Part shown: in pieces, positions 49,300 through 56,927 of the stretch | Layout of the letters: each line of letters starts with the position of its first letter | Numbering within the stretch: position 1 is the first letter of the stretch | Assembly: GCA_015068235.1 (NCBI GenBank) | Contig: SVKY01000002.1 | Span: 41,870-105,869 of the forward strand | Direction: 5' to 3' | Source of the DNA: Oscillospiraceae bacterium | GTDB taxonomy: Bacteria > Bacillota > Clostridia > Oscillospirales > Oscillospiraceae | Length of the DNA: 64,000 bases | Made by a program: the position numbers and the translations under genes | Notes under the pieces: model-generated | What the model saw: only the letters and a program-made list of their open reading frames with translations | The model's database searches: none | Told to the model about the DNA's origin: nothing

Positions 49300-49775
49300 A
49301 AATGACCGTCATTTGAAAAAGCCATGTAGATTTATTATTGATTTACTTGCGGATTTATCCGCATCATTTCAATATGATAGGCGACCATCCTTTCGGTATG
49401 ATGAGATGGACTTCTTTTCGGAATGACAGAGTGCTTTTTGGGATGACTGTCCCTGCTCCCTCATTTCGGAATCAGGGGGAATTTACCTCTTATCATCACG
49501 AAAATGTCTATGCTTTTTCTTATCATTTGTAAAGAAAATCATTCCGAAATTCTATCATTCCGAGGAGTAAAATCATCTTCTAAGACTTTAGATAGAAAAG
49601 TCATAAATCAGCGTAAATCATATGTGAACTTCGTTTTTTCTGGGTGAAATCTCGTTTTTAGAGGGTGTGAACAGGGTTTTAACCCATCGTGAACCCTGTT
49701 TTTGATATATAAGAACTATCACGAATCCTAAAGGGGAAGCATTTTTAAAAACGATTTTGTAAATAAGGGGGATAA
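49300..49775. repeat. Diverged direct repeat, left copy
   Basis: cctttcggtatgatgagatg..cttcttttcggaatgac..atttacctcttatcat..cttatcatttgtaaagaaaatcattccgaaat..aatcctaaagggg; same order at 51811-52303. Confidence 0.85.
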
Positions 49776-49889
49776 GAGTTTGGTGCAGAATTTGCTATAT
49801 TTCCATACTGCCTATGCCCCTTGTTATACCCCTTATTATGCCCCTCTTTATCCTCCGCTTTTTACCCCTTTATATTCCCCTTAATAAAG

Positions 49890-49923
49890 TAAAAGACGTT
49901 GCAACGAAGCAACGTCTTTTTTG
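49890..49923. terminator. Terminator for the NifX-like gene
   Basis: AAAAGACGTTGC-aacgaa-GCAACGTCTTTTTT. Confidence 0.8.
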
Positions 49924-49925
49924 AT

Positions 49926-50336
49926 TTAATGACAACCGTGAGAACCGCAATTACTGCCGCAGCCGTGGGAACCGCAGGTGTGGCCCTCGCCGTGGTGATG
50001 GTCGTGGTGGTCGCACTTGGCTTCGGGATCATAGTTCAAACTGTTTGCAAGGAATGCCTCCACTGCTTCGTCCGCATCACCGTAGACACCGCCGAAGAGC
50101 TTGATACCTGCCTGTGCCAGAGCTATCTGCGCACCGCCGCCGATGCCACCGCAAATGAGGACGTCTGCATTCAGTGCAGAAAGAAGTCCTGCCAATGCGC
50201 CGTGGCCGCTGCCGTTGGTATCAATTACTTCTGTATTTACAATTTTGCCGCCCTCTACCTCGTAGAGCTTAAACTGTGCGGTATGACCGAAGTGCTGAAA
50301 GATCTGTCCGTTTTGATATGTAACTGCAATTTTCAT
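49926..50336 (-). CDS. NifX/NifB-C (dinitrogenase FeMo-cofactor) family protein with His/Cys-rich tail
   Basis: MKIAVTYQNGQIFQHFGHTAQFKLYEVEGGKI..LICGGIGGGAQIALAQAGIKLFGGVYG; tail HHDHHHGEGHTCGSHGCGSNCGSHGCH. Confidence 0.92.
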   Translation of the reverse strand: MKIAVTYQNGQIFQHFGHTAQFKLYEVEGGKIVNTEVIDTNGSGHGALAGLLSALNADVLICGGIGGGAQIALAQAGIKLFGGVYGDADEAVEAFLANSLNYDPEAKCDHHDHHHGEGHTCGSHGCGSNCGSHGCH

Positions 50337-51706
50337 TGTATCTTCTCCGTTTCTACTTTTTTAAGTGATTTTTTGAATTGAACGGCAAAGAGGATTGCCG
50401 TGAAGGTTACTGCTATGATATCTGCCACCGGCTCGGCAAGGTAAACGCCCATCGTCTTATCCTGCACAAGATTGGGAATCAAATAAATAAACGGCAAAAG
50501 TAAGACAAATTTACGCACGATGGCAACGATGATGGAACCGGGTGCGTTGCCGGTGGAAACGAAAGTCATCTGGCAAGCGATCTGAATACCGAAAATGCAC
50601 ATCACACCACAGTAGATCCGCAGAGCATTTGCGGTAAAGTCGATCAACTCTTTATCGGGCGTAAAGATACCCGCAAACACCTGGGGGAACAGCATAATAG
50701 CACCCCAGATGACAAAGGAATAGACGACACAGGAGGTCAGAAGCAGTCTGAAGGTCTTTTTCACACGGTCGGTATTCTTCGCACCGTAGTTATAGCTGGA
50801 TATAGGCTGTGCGCCCTGAGCGATACCCTGCATAGGCAGCATTGCAAACTGCATCACGCTGGTGAGGATTGTCATTGCACCCACGGCAATGTCGCCGCCG
50901 TATTTGAGAAGCGAGGAATTAAAGCAGACCGAGATCACGCTTTCGCTGCTTTGCATAATGAACGCAGAAAGACCCAACGCAACGCACGGGAGGACAAGCT
51001 TTCCGTTAATACGCATATTCTTGCGTTGGAGCATCAAGTAGGTCTTCTTTCCACGCAGGAAGCTGAGCACCCAAACACAGGAGATCGCCTGCGAAATGAT
51101 GGTAGCCAGTGCCGCACCCTTAACGCCGAGATCACAGGCGAAAATAAAGATGAGGTCAAGAATAATGTTACTGACCGCACCGATGAGCACCGTCATCATA
51201 CCAATCTTGGCAAAGCCCTGGGCGGTGATGAATGCACCCATACCGAGGGTAAGCTGAACGAAGATCGTGCCGATAGCGTAGATGTTCATATAGTCGGTGG
51301 CATAGCCGATGGTATTCTTGCTTGCGCCGAACATCAAAAGCAGATCCTCATTCCAAATCAGTAGTACGGCGGTAAGGATTGCAGAGAGAAAGAGCTGAAG
51401 CGTAAAACAGCCGCCCAAGATCTTTTCGGCAGATTCGTTATCGCCCTTGCCCATATAGATAGATGCCCTTGGTGCGCCGCCGGAGCTGATGAGAGCCGCA
51501 AAAGCGGATATGATCATAATGATAGGCATACATACGCCAACGCCTGTCAGCGCAAGGCTACCGTCCCCGGGCATATGGCCGATGTAAATGCGGTCAACGA
51601 TGTTGTAAAGCATATTAATAAGCTGAGCCACCACCGTGGGAAGCGCAAGCTTAAACAGCAGCTTTCCGATCGGTGCCGTACCCAGCATCTCTTTGTTGTC
51701 GTTCAT
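50333..51706 (-). CDS. MATE-family efflux transporter
   Basis: LLFKLALPTVVAQLINMLYNIVDRIYIGHMPGDGSLALTGVGVC; ~12 TM helices. Confidence 0.95.
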   Translation of the reverse strand: MNDNKEMLGTAPIGKLLFKLALPTVVAQLINMLYNIVDRIYIGHMPGDGSLALTGVGVCMPIIMIISAFAALISSGGAPRASIYMGKGDNESAEKILGGCFTLQLFLSAILTAVLLIWNEDLLLMFGASKNTIGYATDYMNIYAIGTIFVQLTLGMGAFITAQGFAKIGMMTVLIGAVSNIILDLIFIFACDLGVKGAALATIISQAISCVWVLSFLRGKKTYLMLQRKNMRINGKLVLPCVALGLSAFIMQSSESVISVCFNSSLLKYGGDIAVGAMTILTSVMQFAMLPMQGIAQGAQPISSYNYGAKNTDRVKKTFRLLLTSCVVYSFVIWGAIMLFPQVFAGIFTPDKELIDFTANALRIYCGVMCIFGIQIACQMTFVSTGNAPGSIIVAIVRKFVLLLPFIYLIPNLVQDKTMGVYLAEPVADIIAVTFTAILFAVQFKKSLKKVETEKIQ

Positions 51707-51810
51707 AGTATCATCCCTTGCCGTTTGTGTTTCATAATCATTAGAAGATTATACTCCATAATTGTGAACATTTCAATTACTTTTCGGCATATCGGCGCTA
51801 ACGGGAATTT

Positions 51811-52303
51811 ATGACCGTCATTTCGGAATGAAGATTATGAGCATCATTTGCATCCAGATTCGTTTTTGATTTATAACGGATTATTCCGTTCATTTTCAAA
51901 TAACCGCTTGACCGTCCTTTCGGTATGATGGGATGACTTCTTTTCGGAATGACGGGAGCGTTTCGGGACGACTACTCTTGCCCCTCGTTTCGAAATTGGG
52001 GGGATTTACCTCTTATCATATCGAAAATGTCTGTGCTTTTTCTTATCATTTGTAAAGAAAATCATTCCGAAATCTTATCATTCCGGAGGGGAAAATCATC
52101 TTCTATGACTTTAGATAGAAAGGTCATAAATCAGTGTAAATCATATGTGAATTTCGGTTTTTTCTGAGTGCATTTCGCTTTTTAAACCTGTGAACCCCAT
52201 GCAAACCGGTATTGAACCCGGTTTTTATTAATATTCCTCTATCATTAATCCTAAAGGGGGAACCGTTTTTGCAAAACTGAATTAAAATAAGGGGGAAATA
52301 AAA
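51811..52303. repeat. Diverged direct repeat, right copy
   Basis: Matches 49300-49775 with the same block order. Confidence 0.85.
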
Positions 52304-52399
52304 AAGTTCTAAAATTGGTATGAAAACATACCGGTTACTGCACTAACATTCCGCCTTGTTATGCCCCTTGTTATTCTCTCGTTGTTATCAAAAACACTA

Positions 52400-52681
52400 C
52401 TATTTCTTTTTTCTCTTGCCGTCTTGTTCCTTTTGCTTATTGAGTTCTTCAAGTGCTTTTTTGCCTTCTTCAGAGGAAAAGTATTCTTGAATATCAGGCA
52501 ACAACGCACGGGCAAGTGATTCAAGAGCTGACTTTGAAATTTCGATGTTTTCTAGGTTGTGATCTTCTTGATGGGTTACATTACCCTTCTTGTCAAAATA
52601 AACAATAGAACAAGGTCTGCCGCTTTCGATATCATCTCCAACCGATAACGACGTGTTGTAGCAAATCTCCATTTTGCTCAT
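52400..52681 (-). CDS. Hypothetical protein
   Basis: 93-aa ORF, Lys-rich C-terminus, upstream neighbour SLOG-like gene on the same strand. Confidence 0.55.
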   Translation of the reverse strand: MSKMEICYNTSLSVGDDIESGRPCSIVYFDKKGNVTHQEDHNLENIEISKSALESLARALLPDIQEYFSSEEGKKALEELNKQKEQDGKRKKK

Positions 52682-52692
52682 GTTTCTTTCTC

Positions 52693-53166
52693 CTAATCTA
52701 ATATAAAGATTTCTTTTTTGTGTTTGGTTGCGTAATCAAGAGCGATTTTAGTACCACTTTTGCGAGTGATTGGGGCATAAGATTCATCATAATAAACGAC
52801 ACAAAAACGGCTTTGATTTATCATTTCAAAGTTGCGTTCAACATAGGCTGCCCTGCCCGAACCTATGATTCTTTCGGGGTAGTAGGTATCTTCGTAACTC
52901 TCCAAAAGGTAGTCTTTATAGTTGTCACTGATAACCGGAAATTCTGCTCGTACATAAATTCGTTTTATGTTCGGGTATTTTTCTTTAAGTTTGGAGACGA
53001 TTTCAAGGCAAAGGTCGTTAAAACGGCTTTTGCTGCCGAACAGAAAGGTATCAACACGTTCACTTACAATAAGACTTTCAATCGTCTTGTATAGTTTGAC
53101 TTTTAGTTTCTCGGTTTCATTTATTTTTCTGTGTCCAAAGAAACAGCAGATGTTTTCAATCAACAT
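52693..53166 (-). CDS. SLOG-like (DUF1273-type) nucleotide-binding-fold protein
   Basis: CCFFGHRKI, FLFGSKSRFNDLCLEIVSKLKEKYPNIKRIYVRAEFP, VVYYDES; ATG 53166 with SD gaggtga. Confidence 0.75.
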   Translation of the reverse strand: MLIENICCFFGHRKINETEKLKVKLYKTIESLIVSERVDTFLFGSKSRFNDLCLEIVSKLKEKYPNIKRIYVRAEFPVISDNYKDYLLESYEDTYYPERIIGSGRAAYVERNFEMINQSRFCVVYYDESYAPITRKSGTKIALDYATKHKKEIFILD

Positions 53167-53215
53167 ACTCACCTCACGCATAATTCACTAAAGAAATAGC
53201 AAAAATATTATTTAG

Positions 53216-53262
53216 TATCCCAATAGGATATATACGTTATTTTATCATATCCGAATGGGATA
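53216..53262. promoter_or_regulatory. Two palindromic operator candidates in a divergent promoter region
   Basis: TATCCCAATAGGATA (53216-53230) and TATCCGAATGGGATA (53248-53262), centres 32 bp apart. Confidence 0.75.
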
Positions 53263-53298
53263 TACAATAATATTAACGTAATTAATGAGGTGAATACT

Positions 53299-53634
53299 AT
53301 GAGTATTGATTATATTTCTATCGGCAAACGAATAAAAGAAATTCGCACAGCTAAAGGTTGGACACAAGCAAAACTTGCCGAAGAATCCGGTGTGGAGCCG
53401 TCAAATATTTCGCATATAGAACGAGCCGCAACGAAACTCAGTCTTCCTACAATGGTAAATATCGCAAATGCTCTCGGAGTTACTCTTGATGAGATAGCAT
53501 ACGGAAGTTTGGTAAAGAGTTCCCATGTTTCTGTGAGGATGATTGACGATATCCTTTCCGATTGTTCTCAAGAAGAATTAAAGTCACTTGCAGAAGTGCT
53601 TAAAACCACAAAATCTGTTCTGAGAAATAAATAA
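53299..53634 (+). CDS. XRE-family transcriptional regulator
   Basis: IGKRIKEIRTAKGWTQAKLAEESGVEPSNISHIERAATKLSLPTMVNIANALGVTLDEI. Confidence 0.92.
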   Translation: MSIDYISIGKRIKEIRTAKGWTQAKLAEESGVEPSNISHIERAATKLSLPTMVNIANALGVTLDEIAYGSLVKSSHVSVRMIDDILSDCSQEELKSLAEVLKTTKSVLRNK

Positions 53635-53786
53635 TCTTATGAGACAACTAAACTCTCTGTCACACCAGACAGAGAGTTTTTACTTGCCAAATGGGATCTC
53701 CTTTTTCATCCTTCGGGTACACACTTCGGAATAGCGGACTTGCCGCTTTTCATATAGTGTAGTATCAATTTTGAAAGGAGTAGATT

Positions 53787-53930
53787 ATGGCAGAAAACGA
53801 AAAATCTACGACCGTTAAAAGTGTTTTCAAAAGCGGCGAAAGCACCACCACCGAGCGCGAATTCACCGACAAGTGGATCGAGCTTATCAATACGATTGAG
53901 AAAGACAAACACTTTTGCGAAAAGGCGTGA
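53787..53930 (+). CDS. 47-aa small protein upstream of the recombinase, possibly TnpW-like
   Basis: MAENEKSTTVKSVFKSGESTTTEREFTDKWIELINTIEKDKHFCEKA; SD gaaaggag. Confidence 0.6.
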   Translation: MAENEKSTTVKSVFKSGESTTTEREFTDKWIELINTIEKDKHFCEKA

Positions 53931-54120
53931 CGAAAGGAACCATTTATGGTATAACAGTTGCAGTAAGGTTTGCACTGCAAACCTTCGGCTGCGCCGTAAC
54001 CGCACGTTGCGCGGTTGCACTGTTGAATCACTGCGTAAAAATGCCCTTGCGAGCAAGCATTTTTACTTGTGATTTAAGGACGTGGAAACAGCTTGTTCTA
54101 TCTCAAAAGGAGATGGAAAA

Positions 54121-55674
54121 TTGAAAGTAGCTATTTATTGCCGCTTATCCGAAGAAGATAGAAACAAGCAGGTTGAAACCGACGACTCGGGCAGCATTCA
54201 GAATCAAAAAGCGATGCTGGTGCAATACTCTCTCGAACAGGGGTGGGAGATCTACTGTATTTACAGTGACGATGACTACGCTGGTGCAGACAGACGCCGA
54301 CCGGAGTTCAACCGTCTGCTGCAGCACGCCGAAGCGAGAAAATTCGATATTATCCTCTGCAAGACACAATCCCGTTTTACCCGTGAACTGGAGCTGGTGG
54401 AAAAGTACATCCACGGCTTGTTCCCCATTTGGGGCATCCGCTTTGTCAGCATCGTGGACAATGCCGACACCGACAACAAGGGAAACAAAAAGTCCCGCCA
54501 GATCAACGGACTTGTAAACGAGTGGTACTTGGAGGATATGTCCGACAACATCCGCAGTGTTCTGAAAAACAGACGGGAAAACGGATTCCATATCGGTGCC
54601 TTTGCCCTTTACGGGTACCAAAAAGACCCCGATCAAAAGGGGCATCTGATCATCGATGACGAAGCCGCCGCTGTGGTTCGCGAGGTATTCACCCTCTTTT
54701 CTCAGGGCTACGGCAAGACCGCAATCGCCCGTATGCTCAACGACCGAGGCATCCCCAATCCAACCGAATACAAGCGTCTGAAAGGTCTGCGTTACAAACA
54801 GCCCAAAGCCCGGAACAGTACCCTGTGGAAATACTTTGCGATTTCCGATATGCTGGTCAACGAGATCTACATCGGCAATATGGTACAGGGCAAATACGGC
54901 AGTATTTCCTACAAGACCAAGCAGAACAAGCCTCGCCCCAAAAGCCAATGGTACATCGTCGAGGGAACGCACGAACCCATTATCGACCGCGAACTTTGGG
55001 ACAGAGTGCAGAAGATGGTGAAAGAACGGGCAAAGCCCTTTGACGTGGGCACCATCGGTCTGTTTGCAAGGAAGGCTCGATGTGCCAACTGCGGATATGT
55101 GATGCGCTCCTCTAAAAATCGGGGCAAGCACTATCTGCAATGCTCCAACCGTCACGTGGCGAAGGATGCCTGCATCGGTTCCTTTATCTCGGTTGACAAA
55201 TTGGAGCAAATGGTGATCGACGAGCTGAACCGCCTTTCCAATGAGTATCTGAACAAGGACGATTTGGAGAGGAAGATTGAGCTCTGCAATAATTTGCAAG
55301 CACAGAAGGACAGCATTCTCAAAAATATTGCCACCTATGAAAAGCGTGTTGCAGAATTGTCCAAGGGCATTCGGGAACTGTACATGGATAAGGTCAAAGG
55401 ACTCATCAGCGGTGCTGATTATACAGAGATGTCTAAAGACTTTATCGCTGACCGTGACCGCCTTGAAAAACTCATTTCGGACGGGCGTAAGCAGATCGAA
55501 GAAATCGAGGTAAAAATCGAAGTCGGCGACAACCGCAGAGAGATCATCGAGCGTTACACAAACCTCAAACACCTCACCCGAGAGATGGTGGAAATCCTCA
55601 TTGACTACATTTCCGTAGGCAAGAGAATTTCCAAAACAAAAGACGTTCCCATCGAAATTCACTGGAATTTTTGA
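54121..55674 (+). CDS. Large serine recombinase (resolvase, recombinase, zinc-ribbon and coiled-coil regions)
   Basis: VAIYCRLSEED catalytic Ser, YSDDDYAGADRRRPEFNRLL, KTQSRFTRE, ARCANCGYVMRSS..YLQCSNR; TTG with SD aaaaggaga (alternative GTG 54082). Confidence 0.93.
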   Translation: MKVAIYCRLSEEDRNKQVETDDSGSIQNQKAMLVQYSLEQGWEIYCIYSDDDYAGADRRRPEFNRLLQHAEARKFDIILCKTQSRFTRELELVEKYIHGLFPIWGIRFVSIVDNADTDNKGNKKSRQINGLVNEWYLEDMSDNIRSVLKNRRENGFHIGAFALYGYQKDPDQKGHLIIDDEAAAVVREVFTLFSQGYGKTAIARMLNDRGIPNPTEYKRLKGLRYKQPKARNSTLWKYFAISDMLVNEIYIGNMVQGKYGSISYKTKQNKPRPKSQWYIVEGTHEPIIDRELWDRVQKMVKERAKPFDVGTIGLFARKARCANCGYVMRSSKNRGKHYLQCSNRHVAKDACIGSFISVDKLEQMVIDELNRLSNEYLNKDDLERKIELCNNLQAQKDSILKNIATYEKRVAELSKGIRELYMDKVKGLISGADYTEMSKDFIADRDRLEKLISDGRKQIEEIEVKIEVGDNRREIIERYTNLKHLTREMVEILIDYISVGKRISKTKDVPIEIHWNF

Positions 55675-55769
55675 TATGTTGCACTTATGAGGTTGCAGCT
55701 GCCCAAAAATGCCGATCCCGAAAACCCGCATAAATACTGGTTTTTTGGGCCTGTCGTTCTTACACAGTT

Positions 55770-55967
55770 GCAGCAGAGCAAAAAGCTCGCACGACCTACG
55801 ATAATATCCTGCGCTTGTCCGATGATCCCGATGTGAACGATGTAATCAAATTCCTGCGTGCTCGTGAGATCGTGCATTTCCAGCGCTTCGGCGAGGCGAT
55901 GGAAAAGCTGCGTGAGCGCTTGAACGAAAAAAATATCTATCATATGAACCCTGCCCTTCGGGGCTAA
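55770..55967 (+). pseudogene. cotJC: CotJC C-terminal fragment without its own start codon
   Basis: Translates AAEQKARTTYDNILRLSDDPDVNDVIKFLRAREIVHFQRFGEAMEKLRERLNEKNIYHMNPALRG*. Confidence 0.9.
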
Positions 55968-55970
55968 AGA

Positions 55971-55999
55971 AAAAGGCTCAGGCGATTTCGCCTGAGCCT
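55971..55999 (-). terminator. Terminator hairpin between cotJC 3' end and the minus-strand gene
   Basis: GGCTCAGGCGatttCGCCTGAGCC; T-run on the minus strand. Confidence 0.7.
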
Positions 56000-56007
56000 C
56001 AAAAGCG

Positions 56008-56522
56008 TCAAGAAGCTTTCTCAAAAGCGCTTAATATATCTTCTAAATAATAGCCGAGAACACGGGAATCCATAAAGGAATACCACTTATCATCTATCTT
56101 AATAACACACACTGCGACATCATCAGTAACATTTTCACCATTTTGTGATACCTCTACGTGAATTTTTATATATAAGACGGTTGAAACTTGTATATGTCTC
56201 TTTGAATATTATCGTGAATCATGTCTGGATAGATCGTTTGGACAACCAAATCATAGTTGTTATTATAAACTCCTTCCAGCCAGTTAAGCGCAGCATCTTC
56301 GGGTGTGCGAAAGCCGTGAGAAGTAGCGGTGCTTGATTGGCGGCTTCCGCTTGAAATACATATTATTATAATGGCTGTGATAATCACAACAATAGCACAA
56401 CTGATCAGAATCATCGGTAATGCTTTGCTCTTTTTTGGGCGCATTTCAGTAAACGGTGTGCCGCAGTAATTGCAAAATGCTGCGTTGTCGTAATTTTGCA
56501 TGCCGCAATATCTGCAAAACAT
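56008..56522 (-). pseudogene. Zinc-ribbon membrane protein interrupted by a frameshift at a (TA)4 tract
   Basis: MFCRYCGMQNYDNAAFCNYCGTPF..FQPSYI* then, two nt out of phase, YIKIHVEVSQNGENVTDDVAVCVIKIDDKWYSFMDSRVLGYYLEDILSAFEKAS*. Confidence 0.75.
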
Positions 56523-56562
56523 ACGATCCCTCCCTTAGTTTTTTATTTCTACAATCAATTAT

Positions 56563-56602
56563 ACTCAATCTTTGAGTTATTGTCAATACTCAAAAACTGA
56601 GT
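56563..56602. promoter_or_regulatory. Two palindromic operator candidates upstream of an XRE gene
   Basis: ACTCAATCTTTGAGT (56563-56577) and ACTCAAAAACTGAGT (56588-56602), centres 25 bp apart. Confidence 0.65.
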
Positions 56603-56640
56603 ATGTTACGATGACGCCAAACAATCTTGGGGGGATAAAT

Positions 56641-56859
56641 ATGGACTATCGGGAAAGGCTTCGAAACGTACGAGAGGACCGTGACTTGACGCAGGCTGCG
56701 GTAGGAGCGCTGCTGAATAAATCACAACAGGGCTACAACCATATTGAGGCAGGACGAGCGGAACTGAAAATTGAGGATTTGGTCAAGCTTTGCCGATTTT
56801 ATAATCTTTCAGCAGATTATATGATTGGTCTTACAGATCGTCCGAAATCTTATAAATGA
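56641..56859 (+). CDS. XRE-family HTH regulator
   Basis: YRERLRNVREDRDLTQAAVGALLNKSQQGYNHIEAGRAELKIEDLVKLCRFYNLSADYMIGLTD; SD ggggggat. Confidence 0.9.
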   Translation: MDYRERLRNVREDRDLTQAAVGALLNKSQQGYNHIEAGRAELKIEDLVKLCRFYNLSADYMIGLTDRPKSYK

Positions 56860-56899
56860 TGCGTTCTTGTATGGCGGCTGTCGTGCATTTTCGATAAAA

Positions 56900-56927
56900 A
56901 AGCTCAGGCGAAAACGCCTGAGCCTTA
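56900..56927 (-). terminator. Terminator-like hairpin
   Basis: AAGCTCAGGCGaaaaCGCCTGAGCCTT; same arms as 55975-55998. Confidence 0.6.

Larger units (their letters stand above)
45927..55774 (+). mobile_element. ~9.84 kb serine-recombinase element splitting cotJC (skin-like candidate)
   Basis: cotJC N-part at 45519-45926 and C-part at 55770-55967 in a compatible frame; large serine recombinase gene ends ~96 bp before the right junction; exact core unresolved. Confidence 0.88.

Noticed and set aside
54145-55731. 528-aa minus-strand ORF opposite the serine recombinase
   Set aside because: Mirror of a strongly supported recombinase gene; no recognisable domain and low-complexity hydrophobic composition typical of antisense frames.
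45929-55796. Shared 7-mer CACGACC as the att core
   Set aside because: Crossover there would be in frame but would delete the conserved CotJC residues AAEQKAR encoded just left of the right copy.
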